Origin: Mercenaria mercenaria
Lineage: Eukaryota > Mollusca > Bivalvia > Venerida > Veneridae
Direction of reading: 5' to 3'
Length of the DNA stretch: 64,000 nucleotides
Assembly (NCBI RefSeq): GCF_021730395.1
Contig: NC_069361.1
Location: forward strand, 55,962,501 to 56,026,500
The notes below the pieces were generated by a model that saw only the letters and a list, made by a program, of their open reading frames with translations, searched no databases and had not been told where the DNA came from. Shown piece by piece: positions 31,791 to 43,492 of this stretch. Position numbers and translations under genes: made by a program. How positions within the stretch are numbered: the first letter of the stretch is position 1; each line of letters starts with the position of its first letter.

Positions 31791-34700
31791 TGGAGCGAGC
31801 TAGCGGAATTTTAAGGCTTTTTTCCTCACAATTTTTTTTTTTTTTTTTGATCTTTTGAGAGACGAGTATATTTTTCATGAAGCAAGTGGTGTTGTGTTTT
31901 TTAAATGCATAGTTATTTTAATTTAGTTATTGTCTCGTTTCAAAAAAATACCACATTGCATCATAAAGATAATAATTTTGTTCGACTGTTCTATGTAGAG
32001 TGTCTTAAAAAAGACTACATTCAGTACAAAGCCCATGGGTGCATCTCCGTTATTGTTGAAATACGCCGACCACTCACATTCTATTACGACAAATGTTTTG
32101 TAACCAAAAATGCCACTTTCTCAAATGCAAGAACACTTGTCAAATCTGCCTGTGCACAACTTCCATCCAGTAAAACTTCACGTCTCAGAATATATACTTT
32201 CTTGAAAACATATAACATAGAGTTCCAGCAGATCAAAGCCTATAAGTTAGCTCTTACTGATGGAATCTTATTTAGGTTGAATATTCAAGTATACCAAGTC
32301 TTTTTTTTCTAACAAATTTTATATTTTTATTGTTTTTATAACCTGTGCGTGTAATGTATAATTCTAGTTATTAAAAACAATTAATAATTTTTCGATCCTG
32401 CCTGTATATTTTATATATCCTGCATACATTTTGAGCTATATTTATAAACTGTACTTTAAGTTTGAATATTAAAGGTGTAAAGTTGACTCGGGTCAAACAT
32501 ACAGCTATATTTTTATTAAGATATAAATAATAATATAGAAGGTTCTTACTTACTTTTCACTGAAGGGCTACTTTGGTCATGATAGGGAATTTACAGATGA
32601 ATATTCATTGATTGAAATCGCACTTTTCACCGAAAAACTACACATGATTATGATATGGGTTTTATTCATGTATGCGATCAGATGAATATTCATTAAATGA
32701 AATCGCACTTTTCATCGAAAAACTACCCATTATCATGATATGGGTTTTATTCATGTACATCGTTCTTTTTACCCTAAGATCTATACGTGATCATGATATG
32801 AGTTTACTCATGTATGGGATCAGATATATTCTTGAATAAAGTGGCACTATTCACAGAAAACTTCCCATGATTATGATATGGAGTTTTTCCATGTGCATGA
32901 TCAGATGAATATTCATTGAATGAAATAACACTTTTCACCGAAAAACTACACATGATTATGATATGGGTTTTTCATGTATGCGATCAGATGAATATTCATT
33001 GAATGAAATAACATTTTCACCGAAGAACTACCCGTGATGATGATTTATTCATGTACGTGTTCATTCATTGAATAAAATGGAACTTTTCACTGGAGAATTA
33101 CCTGTGATCATGATATGGGTATAATTCATTTACGTGATAAGACGAATGTTCATGCAACATTGAATAAAAATGCAATTTCCACTAAATTGCATTGGCCTAT
33201 GCCACTTGCAAACTAAACTTGACAAAACTGTTGCAATACATCTAGAGGTTAGCTGTTTTGTTTTAAGTATTACATCAATAATACATTACAGTAGTTGAAA
33301 TTTGTTAGCGCATTTATTCAGGATCTGACATAAACTGTTAGTGTTATGATCAACGAACGAAGCAATGCTGTTTTATTTTCCAAAGTTAACCGTTCTGAAT
33401 TTGGTGTATCAGAATAAATAGGATTTCCCCCGAAACAAAAATCTAAAATTCACCAAATTTCTGTTGGCAAGTAAATTCTATGTAAATGCTTCAATAAATA
33501 AGTTAAATATACTGACGGATTCTCAAAATGCTCGTCTTATAAAGAAGTTCTCAAAATATAGCTATATTGCCTTCTACGACTGAAGGCATATGTTAGGAAA
33601 TAAGCAGTTTGATATAACTTATTGCTAACATTATTGACTTCAAAAAGAACATAATAATGCTGCTGTATCTGTGATACATAATATAGTTAACAGAAAGATA
33701 TAGAGAAAGTATATATATATATATATATAATTAAACGAAACACAATTGTATATTTGTATATATTAAGTATAGTGGTCAGTTGACAAATTGAATACTTTTG
33801 ATATATTCTAAATATATGACGAGAAATAGCTAACTCGTATATCTATAATATTCATTAGTAGGGAAAGAAACGGATCTTTAAACTGTACTCTTCCTAAGAT
33901 AGATTACAGTTTCACACAGAACGCAGACATTAACTATTTAAGTTAGAGTACACTTCACGGATAAAACACAAATCGACACAAATACAGATAGAAAAAAATA
34001 AAGCTCTGGAAAATTAGCATTTGCCACTGAAGTCATGAGGACTTAAGTACTTCATTTAATGAGTGTGGTATGGCGTGTGTGCAATGTCAGCATTGATGGC
34101 ATTTTCTTTCTGTTCTGGTGTCTTTGGGCTAGTATAAATGGAAGTGCTTGGGAAATGTGTTGCATGCTTATTATAATATGTTTTAGAGCAGAAACAAGTT
34201 TGATTACAATAGGGAAAGGAACATTTGATCGTGTATGACTCTATGTTTGATGTTTATTTTCATAGCGGTGATTGAGTTTGATGAACAAGACGAGAGTTTA
34301 AAGACCTCCGGATTTCTTAGCTGTAGCTGGACAGATCAGTATTTAACATGGACGCCCTCTGCTTATAACAACATCAATGAACTTTTCATTGTAAGTAAGA
34401 TAATATGAGCCGTGCCGTGAGAAAACCAACATAGTGGCTTTGCGACCAGCATGGATCCAGACCAGCCTGCGCATCCGCGCAGTCTGGTCAGGATCCATGC
34501 TGTCCACTTTTAAAGCCTATTGGGATTAGAGAAACTGTTAGCAAACAGCATGGATCCTGATGCACAGGCTGATCTGGATCCATGCTGGTCGCAAAGCCAC
34601 TATGTTGGTTTTCTCATGGCACGGCTCATTATATATGAACATATAATGGTCAATTTATGTCTACTGGATACATGCAATGTATTGTGAAGAGCTTTGTCAA

Positions 34701-37700
34701 AGTACGGACAATAAAGAAATTAACTAACAACTCGATTTGATTTTATTTTCTCACATCTAAGGTTGTTACCTTAAACATTTTACATAGACTTTAGGAGAAC
34801 CTCTTATGCGCCTATGTCTCATTTTATTCTCGGAGAGACCCTAGGGTCCACATCCATTAAAAGCCGACGAATCGCAATATGACCGACATTGTGTCGTTGT
34901 GACTAAAAACTTGTGTGGGACAATTACATACCCATTCCTGGTACATCCATTATATTGTTTCTTGAAAAGTTTGAACGATGTCTATCCGTTCTGTCTGAGT
35001 ATCATTTTAAGTTTTTCTTTCAGCCTCAAGACGATATATGGAAGCCAGACATTTCCTTGAGAAACACATTTAAATCTTTTACCGGCCTAGGTGCCTCGTA
35101 TCTAAACGCATATGTAACAAGTGCTGGAACTGTCGAGTGGAATCCATATCAGGTAAACACAAATGAATAGTGGACAAACTAGTAACTAATGCAACATGTA
35201 TATTATATGTTTCAGTTTATTTTACCACCAATATAAAAGGACGCACTCTATTAAAATCTCGACGTAAATAAATGTATACTGACAACAAACACACTGAGAA
35301 TTTTACAGGAGTGCCTTTTCATTTTGAATTTAATATATGAGTTGAACAAAATCGGGACACTGACGAGTATTTATCCTTTTTTTTCAATGCATAAGGAAAG
35401 ACTCGAATATAAGGTTCTTTTTTCTGTTGGAACATCGAACTTTCTTCTTTCTTCAGCTGTTATAGATACATTCAATTCGACCAACGTTGTCTTTACTTGA
35501 AACGATGCCAATGTCGAAACCTTATTTCACGATTTCTGAAGTAAATAAAGTTATTATAACAGTGCCTTGATCTGCAAGGTGTGGATTTGCCAGGCCTTGG
35601 TCACACGAGTCCTGCGCAAGCCGTTAGCGTCCCCAGGCGCCTAGGGTTTGGGACTGTTAAACATTTCTCAAAATGTTATGAAACAGAAATACCCATTTAA
35701 CCATTTAAGATTTTTTCATATACTAAACTAAATTATCGGGGGTCCAAAAATTAGTTGAGAAATGGTAATAGTATGTATTCTTTCATTCAAAAAGTACTAA
35801 CTAATATTTTTTACAAACAAGAAGACTCTCAGACCACAATATATTTTGTATTGAACTGCATAAAAATGATATATTTACCTGCTGCTGCTGTGTTTACAAT
35901 TCCATGGGGGCAAGGGACAGTAAATTTGAAAATTCCGCAACTCTGCGCTGATACCAGTGCGAAAAAAATCATTAAAAATCCAATTTTGATAAATTCAAGG
36001 CAATTTTTGAGCAAATGCCTTGCATAGACATAGCACTTCATTATGTGACATTTTCAGCCTGCCGATTCTGTTGCTTCCGTGATAAAAACGAGTAAAACGC
36101 AGGTTTCAGGACACTAAATGTTGAGACAAAAATGACCCAAAATGCACACCTTGCGCGGCCTGTACCGTATTATCTGCAAATGACTGACCTAAAACACATG
36201 CATATTTTTAAAGCATGTGGCCAGACGAAAATAATGGTGGGAAGAAAAGTGTCTCATAACCGTTTACTTTTTCCGCAAATCTGAGCTGAAGCTGGATGGA
36301 TGGATGACCGTTTCCAATTCGTCTGACTTCCGTTACCTCAGGTGAAGTTTTACACCCGGCCGTCTACATGGAGCTAGGAGAATCGATACGTGCACATATT
36401 TATTTTACACAATAATCACTCGTACGCTGGAATCCTTAGTTCTATAAACATCATAAATAACCAGTTGAATATATATGCCTGTAAAGTACCTATGTCTATT
36501 TTATTTAAAAAACGTACCCGGGCCAAATGCGAAACTGGCCCCTGCCACTCAAATGAAGTCAGACGGCAATGGCACACGAAAGGCTATGACACGTCGTCTT
36601 GCGAGATACGTGCATTTTACCACTTCTATAAATAACAGTATACAGGCTCAGGGCTAGACTTTATGTTTAATTCAAAGTTAAAATTTTCTATAAAATGCTA
36701 AACTTTGGTTTCGGTATTTAAATCTGCCCAAAGTCCAGCACGTATCCTCAATACATATTTTTAAAAAAGCTGAAAATATAAACTACCTCCCTGATTTATT
36801 GGGTTATTTGTATTTTATCTCTTTGTATTAAATACCTTCGATCTCTTTATATCAAATACCTTCGATATCTTTATCGACGCTTTTTATTTCCTGTCTGGTT
36901 TAGCAAAATAACGGGACGCTAAGCATTGATCAAAGCCTAGCTATCTGCTAGTATACTGGCATATTTCTAATTAATAAATCTATTCATTTAATTTCGCAGG
37001 TATTAGAATCGACATGTTCAGTTGACATCACATATTTTCCATTTGACACACAAACATGTGAGTTAAAGTTCACGGCCTGGAGTTATAGCAAAGCTCATGT
37101 CGAGCTTAACCAAGGGAGCAGAGGTGTACAACTTGAAGAATATGTAGAAAATTCCGCATGGAAACTGGTCGAAACATCTGCTAGAGAAATAAACACAGAT
37201 GAAGCAGCAGTCTTTTTTACATTGAAGCTGAAGCGGAGACCAATTTTTTATATTATAAATGCTATATTACCTGTAGTGTTTCTTTCCCTTTTGAACATTT
37301 TTACGTTTCTCCTGCCGGTGTCATCGGGAGAAAGAGCCAGCTATGCAGTTACAGTGTTCCTCTCATTGGCTGTGTTTTTAACCATCATTGCGAACGAACT
37401 ACCAAAAAACTCCGAAAAGACATCTCTACTCTCCGTCTATCTGATGCTCATGAGCAGTCTGAGCACTTTTATTGTCATATTGAGCATAGCTGAGGTGAGG
37501 ATAGCAACTCGGAATGCTAATACAAAGCCTGTTACCAAAATATATATGATTGTCATAAAAATAGCACATTTCATCACATGTAAGACGTGCAAAAAGTCGG
37601 TAACTCCAGCAAAAGTGTCGACGCCGAAGGCTTGTAAACGTCTTGATCTGGAGGACCACATCACGTGGACCGAAGCTGTTGATGCTATTGACATAGTTTC

Positions 37701-37776
37701 CTTTTGGTTTTCCCTACTATTCACATTTCTCTGCACTTTGATTCTTGGTGCAGTGGCTGTAAACGGAGATACATGA
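31510..37776 (+). CDS. Nicotinic acetylcholine receptor-like Cys-loop channel subunit (whole gene, 4 exons)
   Basis: Joined exons 31510-31705, 34266-34390, 35024-35152 and 37000-37776 give 408 aa with matching phases (1, 0, 0). Layout: signal peptide (about 1-24); ligand-binding domain with loop D (YLTWTP), loop A (WKPDISL), the Cys-loop C-x13-C (CSVDITYFPFDTQTC, about 156-170) and loop B (WSYSK); then M1, M2, M3, a short loop and M4. Pentameric ligand-gated channel of the cell membrane. There are no vicinal cysteines in loop C, so it is a non-alpha type and may need a partner subunit or bind another ligand. M2 begins G-E-R with Glu at -1' and Leu at 9', predicting cation selectivity. The M3-M4 loop is only about 55-60 aa. 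Confidence 0.92.
31760..31788 (+). repeat. Poly-A tract in receptor intron 1
   Basis: About 28 adenines, with a run of about 18 thymines at 31831-31848. This could be a retroposed tail or a microsatellite. Confidence 0.8.
31905..32312 (+). other. Unassigned 135-codon open frame in receptor intron 1
   Basis: An ATG-initiated frame of 135 codons with no family motif I recognise. It lies in AT-rich intron DNA just after poly-A and poly-T tracts. No promoter, splice or codon evidence favours expression, so it may be chance or the remains of a retroposed gene. Confidence 0.2.
32555..33190 (+). repeat. Tandem repeat of about 80-85 bp in receptor intron 1
   Basis: Seven or so imperfect units of 'atcagatgaatattcattga ... 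cttttcaccgaaaaactac ... catgattatgatatgggttt ... attcatgta'. Unit lengths vary by small deletions and decay to the right. The sequence ATGAATATTCAT within each unit is a perfect 12-bp palindrome. Confidence 0.85.
33706..33731 (+). repeat. TA dinucleotide microsatellite
   Basis: About ten TA units in receptor intron 1. Confidence 0.85.
34266..34390 (+). CDS. Receptor exon 2: beta strands around loop D
   Basis: Acceptor TTTTCATAG, donor ATT|GTAAGT. Encodes V-I-E-F-D-E-Q-D-E-S ... S-W-T-D-Q-Y-L-T-W-T-P, matching the conserved V-D-E ... W-x-D-x-x-L-x-W block. A palindromic MITE starts only 16 bp beyond its donor. Confidence 0.9.
34406..34628. mobile_element. Palindromic MITE, copy 1 (receptor intron 2)
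   Basis: Starts TGAGCCGTGCCGTGAGAAAA and ends with the inverted form TTTTCTCATGGCACGGCTCA; almost the whole 223 bp folds back on itself. Internal word CCAGCATGGATCCAGACCAG is inverted in the right arm. Same family as 43259-43492 and 58921-59153. No ORF. Target duplication not clear. Confidence 0.9.
35024..35152 (+). CDS. Receptor exon 3: loop A
   Basis: Acceptor TTTCTTTCAG, donor CAG|GTAAAC, 43 codons in phase 0. Encodes P-Q-D-D-I-W-K-P-D-I-S-L ... G-T-V-E-W-N-P-Y-Q. The usual Tyr after W-x-P-D-x-x-L is Arg. Confidence 0.9.
37000..37776 (+). CDS. Receptor exon 4: Cys-loop, M1-M4, stop
   Basis: Acceptor TTTCGCAG, 258 codons plus stop TGA at 37774. It holds the Cys-loop, loop B, a loop C without C-C, M1 (about 232-256), M2 (about 261-284), M3 with S-L-L-S-V-Y-L-M-L-M-S-S, a short basic cytoplasmic loop (CKTCKKSVTPAK) and M4 ending in A-V-A-V-N-G-D-T. 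Having all of this in one exon is compact for the family. Confidence 0.92.
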   Translation, partial: VLESTCSVDITYFPFDTQTCELKFTAWSYSKAHVELNQGSRGVQLEEYVENSAWKLVETSAREINTDEAAVFFTLKLKRRPIFYIINAILPVVFLSLLNIFTFLLPVSSGERASYAVTVFLSLAVFLTIIANELPKNSEKTSLLSVYLMLMSSLSTFIVILSIAEVRIATRNANTKPVTKIYMIVIKIAHFITCKTCKKSVTPAKVSTPKACKRLDLEDHITWTEAVDAIDIVSFWFSLLFTFLCTLILGAVAVNGDT

Positions 37777-37954
37777 AGGATACGGATAATTATTTTAGTT
37801 CACCATACATAAACGTTAATATTTGATCTATGCGTTCTGACTTGTTTCTTTGTTTTTTAGTACACATGTAAACCTGATAGTATGCACGTATTTGATATGA
37901 AATTGATAAATCTTAGTCTTAAATGTTGTTAACCTGCAGATACAGAATTACTGA

Positions 37955-37960
37955 AATAAA
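37955..37960 (+). promoter_or_regulatory. Poly(A) signal AATAAA of the receptor gene
   Basis: AATAAA about 180 bp after the stop codon, followed by T/G-rich sequence (TGTATATTGTATATTG). Confidence 0.65.
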
Positions 37961-38831
37961 AGAATTGTGATGTATATTGTATATTGTAATGATCAAGCAG
38001 AAAAAAATGCTGGTACATTTTGTTAAAGCTTTCCTAGTTCAAACTTTGCATACTTGATTTGTTACGATTAAAAGCGTCAAAACCGCCGTGTACACATGTT
38101 TCTTAAACATTCCAGTATTCAAATAGTTTGCACAATTTTAACACCAATTAAAGCGAATGGTCTGCATAAAAGTATCGTTAAGAATCAGAAATGAATTTTT
38201 TTTTTCATAACTGATTGTACAGCTACCAGAAAAATCTCGGTCCGTAGTATCTTTACATCAAAGTTTTATAACGGTATACTCCTTTTCAAAAAAGGTCCCA
38301 TTGATCTAGAAAAAATGCAAGAATAAGAAAGCACCATTGAAACGGCCTCTGGTTACAATGTACATGACAGATTGGGTCTGTTGAATAATTGCAAAGGCCA
38401 CTCCAAAGTCTGAGCAAAACTTTTATTAACATTAATACACCTATAATTATAATTATTGATTGATTATTAGTTGATTGATTAGTCCATAATTCATTTCCCA
38501 ACTGGCACTACATCCAGATGAAGTTGAATACATTTTGTCAAGCTGGTATCGATTACCACAATTTGTTATTTCAATAATTAAAGTTTCTCTTTGCCCTAAA
38601 AGGATTTTTGTCCATATTTAATTAATTAACAAACTAAGTAATATTTAATGTTCACCTCTTGACTGGTGTCGTTGAAATGATAATAAAACAGTTTTTGTCT
38701 TCTGGTGAGATATTTATGAAAACTAATCGACACTGTAAAAGTGATACTGACCGAGGGCCTAACCCGAGGATGATATAACTTTTCATAGGTATATAAATCC
38801 TCGTATTTGAAGAGATTGGTAGATTTTATTA

Positions 38832-39735
38832 CAGTCGAGTCCACTTAATACGAACTCGCTTGATACGAATTTTTGAGTATAACGAACAAAATCTGGATTC
38901 CAGGGCCGCGTCCTTCTATTTTCTTTGTAAAAATATTTCGGTAATAGCGAACTCGCTTCATACGAATAATCGGCAGATACGAACACATTTTGGAAGTTCC
39001 AATTAGCTAAAATTATAATTTTTCATCTTTTGATACGAACTTATTTTAGAAGTCGGCGGCCACTTCGCCGAATTTACGCTTGAATAACAATTTGAAACTA
39101 TACAATGTAATCGAAATGATTATCACATCAATGATTAATACATAATAAAGAGATTAACGCTATATAATGCTATGTAATTATTTGTTTTATTTAAAACAAC
39201 CGTGCGACCACGATGTTTGTTTGGTACTGTAATTCTATTACCGACAAATAACACAGTAAAGCATGATTATTGGATTAAAACTTCAATTGTCATACTCTGA
39301 CTTGTGAAAAATGTCCATTTCAAAAATAGCAAAATTCAGCCAAAAGTCATAAATTTCTTCAAATAAAATTTGGAAATTCCATGCGTAAAGTGAAACGTTA
39401 CTGTTGCTAAAATGCACTGACGTGCATGTATCTCCGCCCGGATGTCTGTTTATATATAAGTGATAAACACTTTATACTAAATTCTCAATACATTTGTACA
39501 TAAATTTTAATTTTCATACTGTTTTACGTGTTGAAGTATGATTTTTGTTGAGTATTATCATTTTAAACTTTAACTTAATCAGTTTAAAACTGTTCGCTAC
39601 TTTCATATACCGGTGAAACTGCCGAACTTGCTCGGACAAATTACCTGAGGAGCCATACATTCGTTAATACGAATTTTGTTTGATACGAACATATTTCCCA
39701 GGTCCCCATGAGTTCGTATAAAGCGAGTTCGACTG
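38832..39735. mobile_element. pogo/Tc1-type MITE with TA target site, 904 bp
   Basis: Left end CAGTCGAGTCCACTTAATAC (then GAACTC) and right end, inverted, CAGTCGAACTCGCTTTATAC (then GAACTC) form terminal inverted repeats, each abutting TA. Further GATACGAA words lie inside both ends. No transposase ORF is seen, so it is a deletion derivative moved by an outside enzyme. The termini resemble pogo/Tigger-type ends. Confidence 0.82.
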
Positions 39736-39797
39736 TATTTGTAGTGTGCCGTTTTAACCTCACTGTTGATTCCTGCAATAGCAATTTCGTTCATAAT

Positions 39798-39846
39798 TTA
39801 TTTATTTTGTTGGATTTAACGTCGCACCGACACATGATAGGTCCTG
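39798..39846 (-). mobile_element. SINE 3' tail fragment
   Basis: TTTTGTTGGATTTAACGTCG followed by CACCGACACATGATAGGTCC is the inverted tail of the tRNA-derived SINE family seen at 2691-2953. The body and head are missing. Confidence 0.65.
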
Positions 39847-40904
39847 ATTTCAATCTACCTGATTTCAACTACCGAGTAGTACAAGCAGCCTACACGCAAT
39901 GAAGAGAAAATCAAGACATATATAATAACTTCCAGTACAATTTAGCTACATAATGAGACCAACCGCAAGTCTCTTACCCTACCTGTTCGTGAAAATTTTA
40001 TCAGGAAATGAGTTTTGTTCTCCAAACATAAGACGAAAAACTAATATTATAAAACTCATACCACATAGACTATCAAATGAAAACTATCTGAGCACACAAA
40101 TCCTTAGTGTTACGAAAACAGCATTTAAACAGTTCTTTTTTTTTTTAAGAAGTTATTTTCAAGGCAACATCAGAAGTCAAGTGTGAAATAAACCCTGAAT
40201 ACGGTTATTGACAGTAAAGTTAGCACTTCGCATCAAAAACTAATTATAATTTGTTAATTCAGACTTACAGCACATGCTACAAAATATGAAACACTTTTCC
40301 ATATACATCATACAGAAATATACCGGTTCTTTCTATTCCAAGACGATATGACTGTTTATCGTTTTGATGCATAAAATAGAGAATCCAATTACAGATAGTT
40401 TTCATATTGGTTTTTAAAAGTCTGTCAAACATAAAAGGTAAGGGCATCTTTTCCCTTTAGCTGAACTATTTTGGGAGTCTGTAACTTTCTATAGAAAAGG
40501 CATGCATACATGAATGATTAATGTTTTCGTGTATAGTCTGAATTTGCTTGATATCACTCAAACAGAGTGCTTGGAGCTTCACGTTCTAAATCAACGGTAA
40601 AATATTTAGCTCGAATATAGAAATGTTCACGCTCCGGATAATATTTGTCACAAGACTACTGGCATTATGTAGAAAAAAAATCAAATATTGTCGCGTTTCG
40701 GATCAGAACTGTAATATTTAACAAGTCAGAAATGAAATATTTGAATAATTGACAATAGATTATACCATATAATTTCTTCAGAATAACCTTTTTTTTTTGA
40801 TAATAACATCATCGCAACAAAATGTTCACCAGTTGTTTACCAGTGAATGTTGGTGACTCATTTTGACAGTGATCTGTCAACACTTGCGCACGTACTGATA
40901 ACCT

Positions 40905-41085
40905 GCTCAGAAGGTTCGGTCCAACTGAACGCAAGCGTCTCCATTCTGTCAGATCATTTAACTAACCACAGATGCCACCATTGCTAATGGGTCACCCAAA
41001 TGATCACGTGAATCTCCACTGCTGTTTGGACAGCGAACTGACCACACTCGTCTCCATTACTGTTAGGACACCGCGTCTCCATTTT
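40905..41085 (+). repeat. Shortened 38-bp minisatellite (copy 2)
   Basis: About five degraded units with CTCCATT and ACTGACCACACTCGTCTCCA, matching the array at 30196-30760. Only one CACGTG-like site (TCACGTGAATCTCC, about 41005) is retained. Confidence 0.75.
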
Positions 41086-41806
41086 GATAAGGACCAAGAA
41101 ACAATGGGAAAATACAGTTGAAAGCAACATATCAGTAACTGGTGGTATTGTAGAAGAAAAAATATTATCTTTTCTTGAATGTCTAGGTTAATCGGCTACA
41201 CATAATGTATTTTCTTTTACAAGATAGATCATCAAGTATATATTTTTGGAGAGTCACAATTACTATTTGATATGATAAAAGAGCGTATCGTTGACTTATC
41301 ATATAATGCTGCTTCTTGTTCTATCATTCTGGTCGTTCATTTATAACTGATCATTGATTTCTTTCGTCAGAATAGGAAATATCAAAAGTATTTTATTAGT
41401 CTAATAGTATTGCAAGTCATTTTATGAAATGATATTAAAGCTGATATACAAGTGTTAAAGATCACTCGTTTAGTTATTAATAGTCACCCGGTTCGCTTCC
41501 ATTCCTATTGAGCACCCGTGATTGATCTAATCAGTTTCGGTTATATGAAATCTGATATTGAACGAATGACAATTTTTCTATTTTCGTTCGCAGTAGACAC
41601 GTTCCAGTAGATAAAATAGTCTCGGATCACTTGTAGTACTTTGTTGATTGTTTCACATTTTTGTTTCGTTCTTCGTCCCATGCGACATTAATCAATGGTT
41701 GTCAGTAAATGCGCTTAAATAATCACGAATATAAACGTTTTGTCGCTGACATATCTGTATTCCTTACTGACTATAATTATTATTAATAAATAATTTATCA
41801 TTAGTA

Positions 41807-43071
41807 CGAGGGGCGGTCGGAAAATATCCGGACTTTTCATGCTCCTGCCTGTTCACGTGTGATCGAAAACAACATCGTAGTCAAATTCATTTTCAATGAA
41901 AAGTGTGTAAACACGAAGGTTTTAGCATTTTAAACAAGGTGTTCGGGCTACCACGGACTCTATGCTGGAGAAACAGAGATCTGTAACAAAATTCCTGCTG
42001 TCCTCAGTAGATGAAAAAGTTTTACAAGTTTACAACAAGTTGGTGGAAACCCTTACCACATTTGTCAAAGGTTGCAGAAAAGTCTTTCTTAAACCTGCAT
42101 ATCCCGTTCAACATTAATTTTTATTGTTGGGTTTTGCAGTTTAGGGCTGGCAGAACAAGCGTGAGTGACAAGCTTAGGCCAGGGACGCGCTACAATAGTG
42201 GCGAATGTTGAGGTTTCTGTCAACAAAAATCGCAGAGTGATATTGCAAGTTAGGATCAGTAAAGTGTCAGCACATAAGATTTTACGCGCAAGATTATGTG
42301 TAAACAGTGTAAGAGCCAGGCGGATGCTGAGACAGCTAACAGAAGAGCAAAGGGTATTCAGCCGGGATACAATAGCCAAAGAACATTTGAGGCGTTTTAA
42401 CATTGATGAAAATGTTTTGTTTTGTTTTGAACTGTTTTGTCACTGGGGATGAAATGTAGGTTCATTATGCTGAACCTAATAGAAAAGCTCAGTCACGAGC
42501 TGGTTCCCCACCTCCAAAGTTTAAGTTGTCTCCCTCTGGCAAACTTATATATTGGTTTCTTTTTCTGATTCACATAGATTAAAACTGGCTCATTTCATGC
42601 CAAACTGTGCTGCTAGATACTATTCAGAAGTAATTTTGGAAAATAAACTTAAGGAAAAACTGAAAAGTTGCGTCCAAGGCTAACCCAGAAAAATGTCATT
42701 TTGCATAACAATGTCCCCTCTCATACTGCCTCATCTACAGTGGAACTAATCAACTCCTTCAAGTGACAATTGATGTCCGACCTTAGTACAACCCAGACCT
42801 TGCTCCCTTCGACTTTTATTTCTTCTACATAACTGAAAAAATGCTCGCTGGAAACAAATATGAGACCAGGGCAGCTTTGATTTCAGCTGTAAATCGGTTC
42901 CTCAGCAGTAGGTCTACTTCATGGTTTACAGAGGAAATAAACCACAAAGATAGTAAACGTGTGTAGACATAGGCTGAGAATACTTGAAAAAAGAGTAAAA
43001 AGAATTTTTAAAAATATTGAACGGTTTTTGAGAAAGAACAAAAAGTCCGGATATTTTGCGACCGGTCATCA
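41807..43071 (+). mobile_element. mariner-family DNA transposon, defective, 1.27 kb
   Basis: Terminal inverted repeats CGAGGGGCGGTCGGAAAATATCCGGAC (left) and TGATGACCGGTCGCAAAATATCCGGAC (right, inverted), each flanked by TA; length fits mariner. The transposase is readable only in pieces over several frames: RRMLRQLTEEQRVFSRD, V-H-Y-A-E-P, LRPRLTQKNVILHNN and H-T-A. The catalytic region is broken by several frameshifts, so it is inactive. It inserted into the 5' flank of the decayed receptor copy, after the duplication. Confidence 0.9.
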
Positions 43072-43135
43072 TATACTGCTAACACTTTTGTGTTTCACAA
43101 TAAAGTCTTTGTCAGATTAGTTAATGTGTATTTTC

Positions 43136-43258
43136 GACCTGTGTGTAGACGTGCAACAGAAACGTTAGAGGAACAACATTGCAGCATATACGAACAAAAT
43201 ATGGACACAAACACTGTGCTTTTATGTTTCGTACATTTATCCATGCTCTTTCCTATGA
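43136..43258 (+). pseudogene. Receptor copy 2: remnant of exon 1
   Basis: Matches 31445-31560: GTGCAACAGAAACG ... ATATGGACACAAACACTGTG, with ATG at 43201 and M-D-T-N-T-V-L-L-C-F-V-H-L-S-M-L-F-P. Homology ends abruptly in the signal peptide where a palindromic MITE begins. The rest of exon 1 is not found beyond the MITE. Confidence 0.85.
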
Positions 43259-43492
43259 GAGCCGCGCCATAAGAAAACCAACATAGTGGGTTTGCGACCA
43301 GCATGGATCTAGACCAGTCTGCGCATCCGCGCAGTCTGGTCTGGATCCATGCTGTTCGCTGTCAAAGACTATTGCAATTGAGAAACTGTTAGCGAACAGC
43401 ATGGATCCTGACCAGACTGTACGGATGCGCAGGCTGGTCTGGATCCATGCTGGTCGCAAACCCACTATGTTGGTTTTCTCATGGCGCGGCTC
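43259..43492. mobile_element. Palindromic MITE, copy 2 (in receptor pseudogene exon 1)
   Basis: GAGCCGCGCCATAAGAAAAC at the left, and GTTTTCTCATGGCGCGGCTC at the right. Long foldback, 234 bp, 60-90% alike to the other two copies by eye. It sits exactly at the break in the exon 1 homology. Confidence 0.9.

Larger units (their letters stand above)
40610..43135 (+). repeat. Duplicated 5' flank of the receptor locus (copy 2)
   Basis: Runs collinear with 29875-31450: TGTTCACGCTCCGGAT/TGTTCACGTTCCGGAT, ATATTTTTGGAGAGT, ATTTTATTAGTCTAATA and AGATAAAATAGTCTCGGATC occur in both, in order. It includes a shortened 38-bp minisatellite (40905-41085). A mariner element interrupts it at 41807-43071. Confidence 0.85.

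Noticed and set aside
42165-42452. 95-codon frame as a separate gene
   Set aside because: It is a piece of the broken mariner transposase between matching terminal inverted repeats.
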